From the NCBI GenBank assembly GCA_036365515.1, contig CM070874.1, positions 64,561,583-64,625,582 on the forward strand: a stretch of 64,000 bases of DNA, written 5' to 3'. The notes under the pieces are model-generated. The model was not told the DNA's origin. It made no database searches and was given only the letters and a program-made list of their open reading frames with translations. The translations under genes and the position numbers were made by a program. Shown piece by piece: positions 27,085-38,004 of the stretch (its first letter is position 1; the number at the start of each line of letters is the position of its first letter). The stretch comes from Torymus aiolomorphi (taxonomy: Eukaryota > Arthropoda > Insecta > Hymenoptera > Torymidae).

Positions 27085-28644
27085 TATACCACTTTATCTC
27101 CGGATCTCCGCGGTCCATTTTAACCGGGCGGGGCTCATTTTTTTTGCTTTTTGATTGCGAATTCGGGAAGAAAATACTTTTTATGATTCACTGATTCGTT
27201 TTTGTTTTATGTTGAATTTTTGATTTACGAAAAGTTTATTTTTGATTTCTTTTAATGATCAGATTTAAATTTTTCAATCGGGTAGGTAGCATACAAAAGA
27301 GCATAAAAAAACCTATATTTTCCTAAAAAAAAAAGAATTCTCTAGCTATCACGGTTCTTTTGTTATTAACAAAAACGTATTTTTTCTTTTGAAGCTTATA
27401 ACTCTCAAACTAATCAGTCAATTTTTTTGAGAAAAATCATGATAATGCAGAATATAAATAGCTATAATCTGTAAAAATTTGAAACCATTCTTTTGGTTAG
27501 TTTTTCAGAAAAAAATTGAAAAATGAAAAAAAATGCGTTTGTATGTCGAACGATTACGGGAGTAAAATTGACTTAATCGCTTCGCAATTCCTTATAGAGG
27601 TAGATTTTGTATTGTTCTCGGCTGAGTTCTTTGGGCTACATGATTGGTCCATAAATTTCGGAGATATTTGAGGTTAAAATTTTTTTGACCTTTTTCTCAA
27701 ATAGTAATATCTCAAAAATGGCTTTGTCACTTTTGTTTTTGTAACCTAGCAACGCATTAACTGCTGTAGCCTCATCAACTAAATCACGAATAAATTGGTA
27801 TATGATAACAAATCCATCATTTTTAAAGATAGGATTATCGGCAGGGGAACTACCTTAAGGTGGTTCTATGGGTTATGTAGTACTTAAATATAAAATATTC
27901 TGCAATGAAATGTTCTCATACTGCAAAGTGAGAACCCATATAGTATCATAGACCGGTACTTTAAGTTATGCAAAAAAATTTTTTACTGAAATTTTAGTAC
28001 TAACTAGATCAAACGGCGCGCTGCGCGCGCGGAGATGAGTTGTGCTTTGAACACAATATATGTTCAACAATGGGAAAATAACCTTATAAGAAAAATATAA
28101 ACAAACAACATTATGTTGCCATGCATATACCGACACCATGGCAACGCTTCCGACCAATCAGATTGCGAATAAAAAGTCCAATAACATTGCCATCAATTTT
28201 AATAAAGGGGATAGAGTAGATATCGTCAATGTAAAAAAAATGATGCAACAAATCGCTTTGATCTTTTTCATTTTGGCTTCAATTTTAATTTTTCAAAGCT
28301 CATTTTGATCTTTGTTAGATTTCATTAGGAGGTATTGTGGAATAAATTAAAAAATTTTTAGAACCTTTAAAGTTACAGGCAATTGTTTATAAAGTTTTAT
28401 ACGAATATGGAATGAATTCGAGCAAAACTTGCCATAATCTAGCAACGCATTAAGTGCTACAGTCTTACTAAATCACGAAAAAATTGATATGATGATAAAT
28501 CTAAGGCATATGAACTACCTTGCTATTGAATTTGAAATATTCATGAATTTTTCATTTTAAACGTTTGGAAGTAAAAATTAATTAAAGGAATCAGTAAATT
28601 AAGTTTGAGGAAGCTACGTGCCAATGAATTGGCAGCGGTTTTTA
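26873..28644 (+). mobile_element. Helentron-like element, copy B
   Basis: It begins after a T-run with GCTTCCTCCTAGAGGAAGC and ends GAGGAAGCTACGTGCCAATG then AATTGGCAGCGG. A TG array lies at 26994-27080. The interior shares TTCGGAGATATTTGAGG and TATCACGGTTCTTTTGTTAT with the other copies up to about 27720. Beyond that it holds sequence not in copy A, including a duplicated block starting CTAGCAACGCATTAA (27746-27855 and 28437-28522), which suggests an internal insertion or tandem duplication. Confidence 0.5.
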
Positions 28645-29226
28645 TATCGCGATGATGATGGAAAGTATAAATGCCTATCAAACAATGTATGGCAGTTATT
28701 TTTCACCTGCTAACTATTTTTCACCAATAAAGAAAAAAAGTAAGATATAATAGCTTAACTACCTCTATATTATCTTCATAGCCATTTTCATGTCTTCATA
28801 GCCAAAGTAAATTGATTTGCAAATCCAGCGAAATTTTAATTCTAAATTATTCTCACGTATTATTTTGGTATAAAGATCGAAAAAAGTCGTAGTATCGCTA
28901 GCTCACCAACAGCGCCCACGCAGTTGCAGTTTTGGTTGTCGCAAAAAATAATACATAAAATTTATACTTCTAAAGAAATTTTTCGTCAGTTTTTTTACTG
29001 TAAGAAGGGCATATTAAGATTGTAATCTGTAATCAGCGTACGATCCAAGTCGCGAGTTAGCATTAGTAAGTCAATAATTAATTGTTAAATCATATTTATC
29101 ATTTTTTGTTAAATATGTTTATAAAAAACACCAGACAACGAGTTTAAGCGTTCAAAACCAAAAATCGGACAACATTTTTTGAAGTTTCTCATCTTTTGAA
29201 GATCACGTCTTAAATACATTTTTATT
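28645..29226. other. No gene seen
   Basis: AT-rich sequence without an ORF of note or a recognisable RNA. Confidence 0.5.
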
Positions 29227-29462
29227 TGATCTTTTAATGTCCAGAGAAGAATTCTTAACGAATCGTGGAACTAGAAATGTTAAAATTTTTCCTTTTTCAA
29301 ATAATTTGACAATTTCAAAAGTACAGTCAATTTAAAAAGCGATCTCTTTTTTGAAAAACCTAACTTAATAATTACTAGCTAAATGAATAATAATTAGTTA
29401 AGACATTTCAATTTTTAAGTTCCGTGATCTTTTAGGAACTCTCCTTGAAATATAGAAAACCA
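29227..29462. repeat. Palindromic MITE with GATCTTTTAATG ends, copy 1
   Basis: GATCTTTTAATGTCCAGAGA then CGTGGAACTAGAAATG at the left is matched inverted at the right by TTTAAGTTCCGTGATCTTTT and AGGAACTCTCCTTG. The same structure, with better-kept arms, is at 40480-40701. No ORF. Confidence 0.5.
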
Positions 29463-29546
29463 AAAACATAAGAATTGAATAAAATTTGAAAACTGGAAAA
29501 AAAATGTTTTATAATACATGATTTTTAAAAGTATAAAAAAATTAGT

Positions 29547-29697
29547 TTTTCACACTCCATGCGCGAAGTTCGCTTTCCCGCACGCTCTAATAAAAAAGCA
29601 TGCACTAAATTGAGCTTCTCGTACGTCGTGTGAAAAATAGTATTCGATACGCGAGTGAGAAAGTGTTTCTTCGCACTTGTATCGAAAATAACTATTT
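29547..29697. repeat. Double hairpin repeat, copy 4 of the AATAGTA family
   Basis: Two adjacent inverted pairs: TTTTTCACACTCCATGCGCG with an inverted CGTACGTCGTGTGAAAAA, then ATTCGATACGCGAGTGAGAA with an inverted CTTCGCACTTGTATCGAAAA. The last arm, inverted, reads TTTTCGATACAAGTGCGAAG, close to the hairpin flank at 1.63-1.65 kb. Confidence 0.6.
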
Positions 29698-31499
29698 TAA
29701 AACTGTATTATAATAATGCTTTAAGGAAATTTGTGAAATATTTATATTAACAAAATGTACATTTACCAGGAAATATGTATTTTTGCAACTTCTGCAGTTT
29801 CGCCACTCCTGTTTTGAAAACACATATTGAGCACCATACGTTTCATAGAAATGTTACTAGTCACTATTATTGTGGCTACAATAGATGTAAAAAGTGCTTC
29901 CAAAATCTTGCTAATTTAAATATTCATTTGCACCGCACTCACGGATTACAGTCGAAAAAACAAGAAACTTTTCGCACCGAAAGTTCTACTGATGATAGAG
30001 CAAAATTTGTATGCACAATAAATACGTGTAAAAAAGAAGTGGATACTTTTACTCTTCTAATAAAACACTTGAAAAAGCACATTAGTAATAATCAAGAAAT
30101 CAAATGCCCTTATCAGACATGTAGTAAGGTGTACACTGTTCTCTCTTCTTTTACGGGTCATTTGTCAAAATATCACCAGCGGCATTTTAACACGTCAATA
30201 GACGACCTACAATATGACAAAGATAATATTGATCCTGAAATTGTTGAGCCTGTCAACGACATATTAATGGATATTGACATGCAAGAATATGCTGCAGAAT
30301 TTGAACCGGAGAATGATCAATACACTGAAAGTAGCGAATCAAATTTGTTTATAAAATGCGTTACTCAGTTTTACCTAAAGTTGGAATGTGACTTATTAAT
30401 TCCAATCTCATCAATACAGTATATTGTAGAAGAGCTTAATACTATCCATATTCAAGGACAAGAGATCGTTAAACGAAATTTAAAAGCTCGTTTGATGACC
30501 GAAAATATTGAACCAAATCGAATTGACGAGATTATAGAGAATATTTTTACTAGTGATCCTTAGAATGCAAGTCAAGAAATTATTAAAACTAATCGTCAAA
30601 GAAAAAAGTTTTATGTTCAAGAGTTTGATTATGTGAAACCAGTATTTATAGATATTAATAAAGATAAAAATACTTCATTTGCTTATGTACCGATAATGGA
30701 AACTCTAAAAAGTATTTTTAGAGATAAATCTATTGAGAATGTCATTAAACTTGAAGCACCTGTTCCACATGCAGATTTATTAACAGACTTTACTGATGGA
30801 GAAGCTTTCAAAAACAATACTTTTTTCAAGGAAAATTCTGAAGCTTTACAAATAATTATGTATCAAGACACTTTTGAAATCGTTAATCCTATAGGTGCAG
30901 CCAAAAAGAAACATAAAATATTAGCTATATACGCGAATCTAGGTAATTTACCGGATAATTTTCGTAGCCACATCAATACTATAAAGCTAGTAGCCCTCGT
31001 AAAGGAAAAAGATTTTGACCATAATGCGGTATATGGAAAAATAGTTGAAGATCTCAAAATTTTAGAGTCAAATGGTATAAATGTGGATGAAAAAATTATA
31101 AAAGGTTCTATCGTTTTTATAACAGGGGATAATTTAGGAAGTCATGGTTTAGGTGGCTTTGTTGAAAATTTTAGCAAAACAACATATTTTTGCAGATTTT
31201 GTTCCGTTACTAAAGCCGAATTTCATTCTGATGGAGGTGAATGTGTGTTTTATAAACCAAGAACAATTAACTCTTATAAAAAAGCTTTGGAAAAAATTGG
31301 CAAGAAAAATGATTTCGAAGGTGTAAAATTTGATTCAGTTTTTAATAAACTAACAAATTATCACGTTTGTTCACCTGGATTACCACCATGTTTAGGACAT
31401 GATTTGTTTGAGGGAATTGTAGCTTACGACCTTTTTTTGTATATTGAATACTTTGCGATGGTGTACTTAAGCGATGAATCGCCGAGCCCGAACACCCGC

Positions 31500-31822
31500 A
31501 AATAAAAATAATTATTAACCTCCTCTCTCTTCCTCTCGCTTTCTCGCGACACTTACCGTCCAAAAGGAGATTCCGCTGTGATGACGTACGCCTGGGCGAG
31601 CTACGATGCTGAAAAAGGTTGGGAAGGGTGATACCGCGAAATAAATACTCTTAACACTCACTCCAATTAAACTCTCAATTTTTATTAAAACGGAAAACCC
31701 TAACTACAGATAGCTAGTTTCAGCCGCGCTCGCATACACTCACACGCACTCGCTCTCGAAACCCGTCGTTTCCGCGTGGAACTCGCCGCAACACGATTTC
31801 CAGGAACCACCGCACACGCGAA

Positions 31823-31869
<47 letters not shown>

Positions 31870-32400
31870 ACGATTCTACCGCTCACACGCACACACGCGA
31901 GAGATCGCCGCAGCGCGATTTCCTGGAACGCACGCGAATCACTCAACCTCTCTCTCTCTCGCTCCACTCTCCACAACAAAATCCTTCACGCAACGCGATT
32001 CCGAGAATCGCCACACGCGCGAATCACTCTCTCACTCACTCTCACTCTACGCGGACGAAATCCTCCCCGCGGCACAACTCCAAGAATCGCCGCGCCCGCG
32101 AATCTCTCTCTCTCCACGGACTTTCACTCTCTACCGACCGAACTCTCCTCGCGGCGCGATTCCGAGAATCGCCGCGCACGCAAATCTCTCTCTCTCCACG
32201 TGCACCCGCTCTCCACCGACCGAACACTCCTCGCGGCGCGATTCCGAGAATCGCCGCGCACGCGAATCTCTCTCCACGTACTCCCGCTTTCCACTGAGAA
32301 AATCCTCCGCGGCGCGATTCCGAGAATCGCTGCGCTCGCGAATCTCTCTCCCTCTCTCCACTAACACTCTCGCCACGCTTCACTATCCGCTCTCGGGCCC
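31500..32400. repeat. Minisatellite with CT-rich units
   Basis: From about 31780 to 32370 a unit of about 70-85 bp recurs at least six times. Each has CGCGATTCCGAGAATCGC (an imperfect palindrome), then CGCGCACGCGAATCTCTCTC and a CCACTCTCC-like tail. A (CT)n run sits at 31826-31866. The long open frames on both strands here are a by-product of the repeat and are not called as genes. Confidence 0.65.
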
Positions 32401-32838
32401 GCTGCCCACGTACCTTCCGTCGCACGAAGCCTTGCCCCGGTTACGTGGGTGGACCGCCGATCTCCCAGCTGCTTCTCCTCGCTCCCCAGATGCTCTCTCT
32501 CCAACTCTCTCCTCGCCACCGCTGCTCGTCGTCGTCCGGCTCTCGACCTCCCTCACCGCTCTTCTTCCTCTTCCCCTGGCACACACTCGTAATCACCGCT
32601 GGTTCCAACCTTCTCGCGTACGCTGCCGTCTCGACACTGCCGATTTTCCCGCTCGCGCCGTGCAGTCTCCCCCCGCGCACGCGCAGCAGAACGGCGGGTT
32701 GCATCAGCTCGGCACGAGGGGCCTGGTTGCGACTACGCCACTGCCGCCCGCGAGGTGCTGCCATCTCGCACCTCGCTGCTGCACCGCTCACGCGCGCGCG
32801 AGATTCAAACTCGCCTCATGCTCCACTCTACTTCTCTA

Positions 32839-32840
<2 letters not shown>

Positions 32841-32912
<72 letters not shown>
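32841..32912. repeat. CT microsatellite, ~72 bp
   Basis: About 36 CT dinucleotides, nearly pure, followed by a GTCTCTCTCC variant. It lies between the minisatellite and the gag-like ORF. Confidence 0.9.
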
Positions 32913-32923
<11 letters not shown>

Positions 32924-33243
32924 CACTTACCTTCTTCTGCACCACGGAGCATTCCGCTATCGTTGTCATCTCTCATGGTCTCGTAAGTTGTCAAAACCCG
33001 GGAACAAATAAGGAATATTTCCCCCCCCCGTTAGCTTTCAAATTATTTAATTACCATTCAGCCGTCTGAATCGGTGCGCCGCGAGTCCAGCGAGAAGAAG
33101 AGGCATTGAGGCGAAAATACATCGTCACAAACTCCCCCTCCCTAAGGCGGAATACTCCCCGAGATTCCGTTTCCTTAATCTCGTCTGTCTCGCTCCTCTC
33201 GCAGCGCTCCGGTCCAAACAGCGTCGCGTATGGAGTTTTTGAC

Positions 33244-34130
33244 TTACCGGGGGGGACTGCACCCCTCGCTTGCTCTCGTTGATGGTCGACTCAAGGGAGA
33301 GTCCCTTAGGGTCTCATCAGACATCGATAACACCTCATGAATTCCCTCAGGACTTATATGGTTCGGCCTCTCTTCTCCTCCGGTAAGCGGGGCCTGACGA
33401 GGTCCAGCTGGACGCCCATAACTGCCTCTTGGAGGATCGGCTCGCGACTCTCCTGAACCCGAATTCTGAGCCGTAGCTCCCCTCCACGGGTCACCTCCAT
33501 AGCCGCGTCCTGCACCGTAGGGGGGCCTGGGATTTCCCTGACCCCCTTGAACACCAGGTCCACCTTGCACCACTGCCGCGTACGTCTTTGCCTCTTCCTT
33601 CTCCATTATCTGCACATTCTGCACATTGGCCGCCTTCTTCGCCGCTTTCGTTTCGCTCAGCTTGGTGGGCTTTGGCGACACGTTCTTATTCTCCACTCCC
33701 TTCTCCACGGCTGCCACGGCTTTCTGGCGACCAGTAGTGCCCGTAAACGCTGCCCCGGGCACCCTCATCTTGTTAGCAGGAGGCGGCGGGAGATAGCGAC
33801 TATCTAATTCCTTCTGCCTCTCCCAACGACGTCCGTACTTCTCCAAATCTTCCATCGTCTCCACAATTTTGTCAGATATCGCCTTCCTGTACTCGGGGAG
33901 GATATTCCGGTAGGCTGTTTCCACCAGCTGCCTCTCCGACGGCGGCCGTTTAAACCGAGAGACGATGTAATTGAAATTGGAGAGGTACGGGGCAATCTTC
34001 TCACCCCTAGCCTGCGTCCTTCGTCTCAAATCATCCAACAGATCTTCACGGTCGTATTCCGTGACGAACTGATGTTTAAAAGCCTTGCGGAATCCCAGCC
34101 AAGAAGGCGTAGCCAGCTTGATAGTTCTGA
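33244..34130 (-). CDS. Gag-like protein, partial
   Basis: The frame is open from the duplication border at about 34130 (FRTIKLATPSWLGFRKAF) to the stop at 33244; a methionine lies at 34036-34038. The N-terminal half matches the retrotransposon gag pattern (GLRRAF-like start, YLSNFNYIVSRF, then a helical region ending RRWERQKELDSRY). The middle is basic and Ala/Lys-rich; the C-terminal third is Gly/Pro/Arg-rich (GGQGNPRPPYGAGRGYGGD) without a zinc knuckle. Gag proteins package element RNA in the cytoplasm. Upstream, the frame is cut off by the duplicated block, so the true start is missing. No protease or RT follows. Confidence 0.55.
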
Positions 34131-34336
34131 ACCGTTTATTTAATTACCATTCGGCCGTCTGAATCGGTGCGCCGCGAGTCCAGCGAAAAGAAGAGGCATT
34201 GGGGCGAAAATACATCGTCACAAACTCCCCCTCCCTAAGGCGGAATACTCCCCGAGATTCCGTTTCCTTAATCTCGTCTGTCTCGCTCCTCTCGCAGCGC
34301 TCCGGTCCAAACAGCTTCGCGTATGGAGTTTTTGAC

Positions 34337-34655
34337 TTACCGGGGGGGACTGCACCCCTCGCTTGCTCTCGTTGATGGTCGACTCAAGGGAGAGTCTCTT
34401 AGGGTCTCATCAGACATCGATAACACCTCATGAATTCCCTCAGGACTTATATGGTTCGGCCTCTCTTCTCCTCCGGTAAGCGGGGCCTGACCAGGTCCAG
34501 CTGGACGCCCATAACTGCCTCTTGGAGGATCGGCTCGCGACTCTCCTGAACCCGAATTCTGAGCCGTAGCTCCCCTCCACGGGTCACCTCCATAGCCGCG
34601 TCCTGCACCGTAGGGGGGCCTGGGATTTCCCTGACCCCCTTGAACACCAGGTCCA
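34337..34655 (-). pseudogene. Duplicated C-terminal fragment of the gag-like ORF
   Basis: This is the second copy of the Gly/Pro/Arg-rich gag tail (GGQGNPRPPYGAGRGYGGD to EGCSPPR and stop). It lacks the gag N-terminal domain. Open sequence upstream to 34786 is antisense to the C2H2 gene exon and is not part of the fragment. Confidence 0.65.
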
Positions 34656-35263
34656 TAGTGATGACGAGGCTCAATCTGAAAGAGAAAGAGAACTTGAATC
34701 AAAAAGAAAACAGGATGAATATGGATGTATAAACTACTCTCCTCTTTTACCAGATAATGAAACAGCTGAAACACAGGAAGCTTCAAGGGTGAAACTAATC
34801 GAACTCTTCTCTTCTGATAAGAATAATAATGATATAGATAGCTTAATGGAAAAAACTTACCCTACTTTAAGAGCTACCATAAACGACGCTAGCACAGATT
34901 TAGAATTAATCCCAGAGAAGTGGCCATTTCTTCAAATGGTAAAATACTTCCTCGATCATAGTTCAATTTTATTAGATAAAGATATAGCTAAAGTGTGGGA
35001 AGATAGCCTTGAAAAAAGAGTGAAACCAAGTGGACAATACTTGAAATCATTGAAATTAAAAAAGGAAATACAATGTAAAATAGATACTCTTGTAAATGAA
35101 GCAAAATCAGCTTGTACTTTAAGAAAAGATAGGATGGCGAAATACTTGGTCGTCTTTAGATTATTAGTACTTCATTTCAAAGAAAACGAAAATTATCTCT
35201 TCAAAATAAAACCAGTATGTTTAAAATTTTATTTTAATTGACTCTAATACTTCTTAATATCTA

Positions 35264-35489
35264 GGGTAAGAGACCGTATTAGTGTGCCCTTAATATATTA
35301 GTGGCACTTTTAACTTACTATTATTAATAAATACTACATCAAACCGTGTAATTCGTGTGACTAATCGTCATTTCTTCTGTTTGTTGCAATAGCCTTTCCT
35401 TATGTTTAAGGTTGGAACTTTTTTGTTACAACGTAAATAGCAAAAAGGCACATAAATGCGGACAGGCACACTAATACGGAGTAGTACCC
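35264..35489. mobile_element. MITE of the AGGGTA/CCGTATTAGTGTG family
   Basis: The inverted ends are GGGTAAGAGACCGTATTAGT and the inverse of GGGTACTACTCCGTATTAGT. TA precedes the left end (35262-35263); the right flank reads TG where TA is expected. At 226 bp it is a short relative of the 947-bp element at 16450-17396. It lies wholly inside the intron between exons ending at 35214 and starting at 35929, so it does not break the reading frame. Confidence 0.65.
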
Positions 35490-36911
35490 TGTTATGTTAA
35501 ATTGTTATTGTAAATACAAAACAAGCATAATTTTTTTTTAGTAATTTCAAAATAGTTTATACTACTTATTTGTACTTTAACATGGATACCCTAATGAATA
35601 TTGTATGGCTTTTTTAATTCATTTTCCAATCGTAAATTTTTCAGACAATGCATATAATTCGCAAATATGTAGTATGAAACTAGCGGAAAATTAACAATTT
35701 CTAATGAATAGTGAGAAACAGCACTTTAAAGAAACTTACACAAATAAATAATATGAACTATTTACAAAAATTGTTTTAAAGAAAAGTTATACCGGTCTAA
35801 GTTATTAAATTCTTAATTTTATGTTTTGAATATCAGTTTATTACATTCCTTGTATTAGTGACTATTTCACTTACAGAAGATAATTATGTTATTAAATAAT
35901 TTGTATGTTTTATTATATTATCAAACAGGATGATGGAGGTGATGGAAATGAAGATATGGTGTATCCTACTGTTGTGATTCAAGGTAAGATTTTAATTACC
36001 GTAATATAAGGCTAAATTTCCACAAAATTATACATTATAATAAAAAGGCACGGACTTTTTTTTAATACGTTTGAAACTTATGCTATCTAGCTTATGTTAT
36101 GTTGATTGACCTTTTTATTGTAATTATAGTCGAAAGTTTTGTGGATTCCATTTAAATGTTAATAAACAGTATACCAAATAATTTTCCGTAGGAGGCGGAC
36201 TATATGATGAACAGGCAAAATTTTCCGTTCAGGTAACCAAGAAATTCATCATTGAATGTACTAATCCCCTTCAAGGAATCTTAATAAATTTCTTATGCTT
36301 TTATGTATTTGGTCTTAGTTACCACTGTGAAGTATCAAAAACGTTGGAATTTATCCAAAGGTGAATAAAACATATATTTATTTCTACAATATCTCTTAAA
36401 TAGTATTTTTTCTTGATTATTTTCTAGCCAAAAATATTTTTTTTTAAATTTATTCGACGTTTAAATGAGTCATCATTGTTAGAAAAAGCCAGCTTTCTAT
36501 CCTTGTTGCACAACACAGCATTGCTACTTTGAATTTTGTTCATATTTTAAATATTTTTCAGTTTTTCATTCAAATCAAAATTCATAATTTAGATGAAGTA
36601 AATTTTCATTTAACGTCTTGATGGTACATAATAATTATAGACGATTATAATTTTAATAAATTATAATTTTTCGGGGCAATCTTTTTTTTTTAAATATGAA
36701 TTATATTATACAATAATCTTATGAATTAAATAAAAGAAAAAACAAATTATAGTATTTACAATTTTTCAGGATATATTTGAAAATTAATCCTCCCATCACA
36801 GGGGGAAAGGCTAAGAAAAAACGACAAATTACACCGTATACCCCATCTGTACTTACACTAGGGAGAAAAATTTCGAAATTTACGGATGGATTTGAAATAA
36901 TTGAAGAATAG

Positions 36912-37379
36912 ATTACATAAAATCTATACAAAGCTATTTATTTCATTTTATTTATTAAATATTTATTTATCTAAATGATGTCAAATAACTATAATAATCC
37001 TACGTAGTTTATAAGAAAAAAATGTATTGTTTGATGCAATCCAATAAAATTGGATCATAGATTGTTACTGGATCATAGCGTAAAAAAATAAGAAAATTTC
37101 TTATAACGCTTTTATTTTTATATCGACTGATATTTGTGATTTTGTACCATTTTTGTGATATTATCGAAATATTAAAATATAAAAAAAAAATATAATTCGA
37201 ATTTTCCTGGCTAATTTTTTAATCTTTTGCTCGACATCGTATGATAAATTTTTGCAATCTAACCGTCAATACAAGAAACTTAAATTGTTATCGAGAAATA
37301 GAGAAATCGATTCTCAAATATCTATTGTAATTTTCCGGAGCGTGGTTGGAGCAATCTCTTTTAACATTTCCCTCGAATC
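36912..37379. other. No gene seen
   Basis: AT-rich sequence after the stop codon of the C2H2 gene, with CCAATAAAATTGGATCATAG near 37040. The 67-residue frame at 37252-37455 has no recognisable domain and overlaps a repeat. Confidence 0.45.
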
Positions 37380-37824
37380 AAATTGCATTAAATTAAATGT
37401 TGTTGTGGACAAAATGCAAAGAATTTTCACATGGAATTTCATGTTTGCACATTAACACCTGCGAGGCACGAGTTACTGTAAATTTAATGCAGATGAACAC
37501 AAAATTTAATGCTATTGCAGATGAAATTTCAAGCATTTTTACATGAAATTTCATGCGTGTATATTAGAATCTGCGAGGACCGAATAGCTGTAAATTTAAT
37601 GTAGTTAACATAAAATTTAATGTGTCTTAACTTGAAAATTCAAGTATCTGCATTAAATTTTTCTAGGATCAAATTGCTTTAAATTTAATGCAATGGCAAA
37701 TGAATTTTCAAGGATGATCAATGAAAAATTCGGTACGTTTGGTAATTTTTTTTAATGCGCAGCGATGAAATTTTGCTTCCAGTACATTTCCATTAAATTT
37801 AATGCATATATGGTTAACAGTGTA
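37380..37824. repeat. AATTTAATGCA-rich repeat ending in TAACAGTGTA
   Basis: Two units of about 110 bp (37427-37540, 37541-37650) share GAAATTTCATG, CTGCGAGG and CTGTAAATTTAATG blocks. The array closes with GGTTAACAGTGTA at about 37812-37824, the inverse of the TACACTGTTA that opens the similar array at 13.65 kb. The flanking ACCGTCACTGAAGTCATAG motif also occurs next to the first array. Confidence 0.5.
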
Positions 37825-37933
37825 CATTCTAAAATCTTTGACTTGTTGTCTTGTACCGTCACTGAAGTCATAGTTTTTTTACGTATGGAAGGAAGCAGAA
37901 CGAATTAAAATGAATTCATTGCATAAAAAATGT

Positions 37934-38004
37934 GCGACGAGCGGGACGCAAACCGACGGACCCGAAGTTTGTAGTCCCGCGCTCTACCACTGAGCTAACG
38001 TCGC
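37934..38004 (-). tRNA. tRNA-like sequence, anticodon position ACA, probably a pseudogene or SINE head
   Basis: On the minus strand the acceptor arms GCGACGT/TCGTCGC pair at six of seven positions, and the D arm GCTC-AGTGGTA-GAGC is perfect. The T arm GTCGG-TTTGCGT-CCCGC pairs at four of five. The anticodon loop reads CTACAAA, giving ACA (Cys codon), which is unusual because cytosolic tRNA-Cys normally has GCA. The anticodon stem is weak (two GT and one AC pair), and the T loop departs from TTCGAAT. RNA polymerase III A- and B-box-like segments are both present. Most likely a tRNA-derived repeat or decayed tRNA rather than a working gene. Confidence 0.5.

Larger units (their letters stand above)
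31458..34655 (-). mobile_element. Retroelement segment with gag-like ORF, inserted in the C2H2 gene
   Basis: The host frame stops at about 31457 and returns at about 34656. The segment between contains a minus-strand gag-like ORF, a partial tandem duplication, long CT microsatellites and a minisatellite. The left border starts TGTACTTAAGCG, consistent with an LTR-type TG end, but no matching pair of LTRs, primer-binding site or pol gene is seen, so it is a partial element. Donor-like signals on the minus strand (GGACGGTAAGT near 31550, GAAGGTACGTGG near 32410) are visible but unproven. A 4-bp GATG occurs at both borders and could be a target duplication. Confidence 0.5.
33044..34655. repeat. 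Partial tandem duplication, period 1093 bp
   Basis: 33044-33562 recurs at 34137-34655 at a constant offset of 1093 bp, with no net indels and only a handful of substitutions. The repeated block covers the Gly/Pro-rich end of the gag-like ORF and its 3' flank. The unique 33563-34136 holds the gag N-terminal part. The right-hand copy ends exactly where the host C2H2 gene resumes. Confidence 0.8.
29775..36911 (+). pseudogene. Multi-exon C2H2 zinc-finger gene of an uncharacterised, repeat-associated family; interrupted
   Basis: The first exon starts with four C2H2 fingers (C4-C7-H17-H20/21, C33-C38-H51-H56, C80-C85-H98-H102, C111-C116-H129-H134), then an acidic linker. A TAG at 30561-30563 breaks the frame, but the same frame continues to 31457 with a conserved-looking region (DNLGSHGLGGF, CRFC, CSPGLPPCLGHDLFEG). 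A retroelement (31458-34655) interrupts it there. Coding resumes at about 34656 and splices in matching phase: exon to 35214, then 35929-35983, 36192-36360 and 36770-36911, each with GT/AG signals, ending at TAG 36909-36911. The resumed part (YPTLRATI, WPFL) recalls SAMD3-like repeat-associated proteins of fish and invertebrates, from memory. The central portion expected from that family appears to be missing at the insertion. Function is unknown. The fingers suggest DNA binding; a mobile-element protein is plausible but unproven. Confidence 0.65.

Noticed and set aside
31776..33011. Long Ser/Leu-rich ORFs on both strands
   Set aside because: Produced by CT microsatellites and the minisatellite; no domain and overlapping in several frames.
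33044..34655. 519-bp repeat pair as LTRs
   Set aside because: The repeats contain the coding end of the gag-like ORF and enclose only about 575 bp; a partial tandem duplication explains them better.
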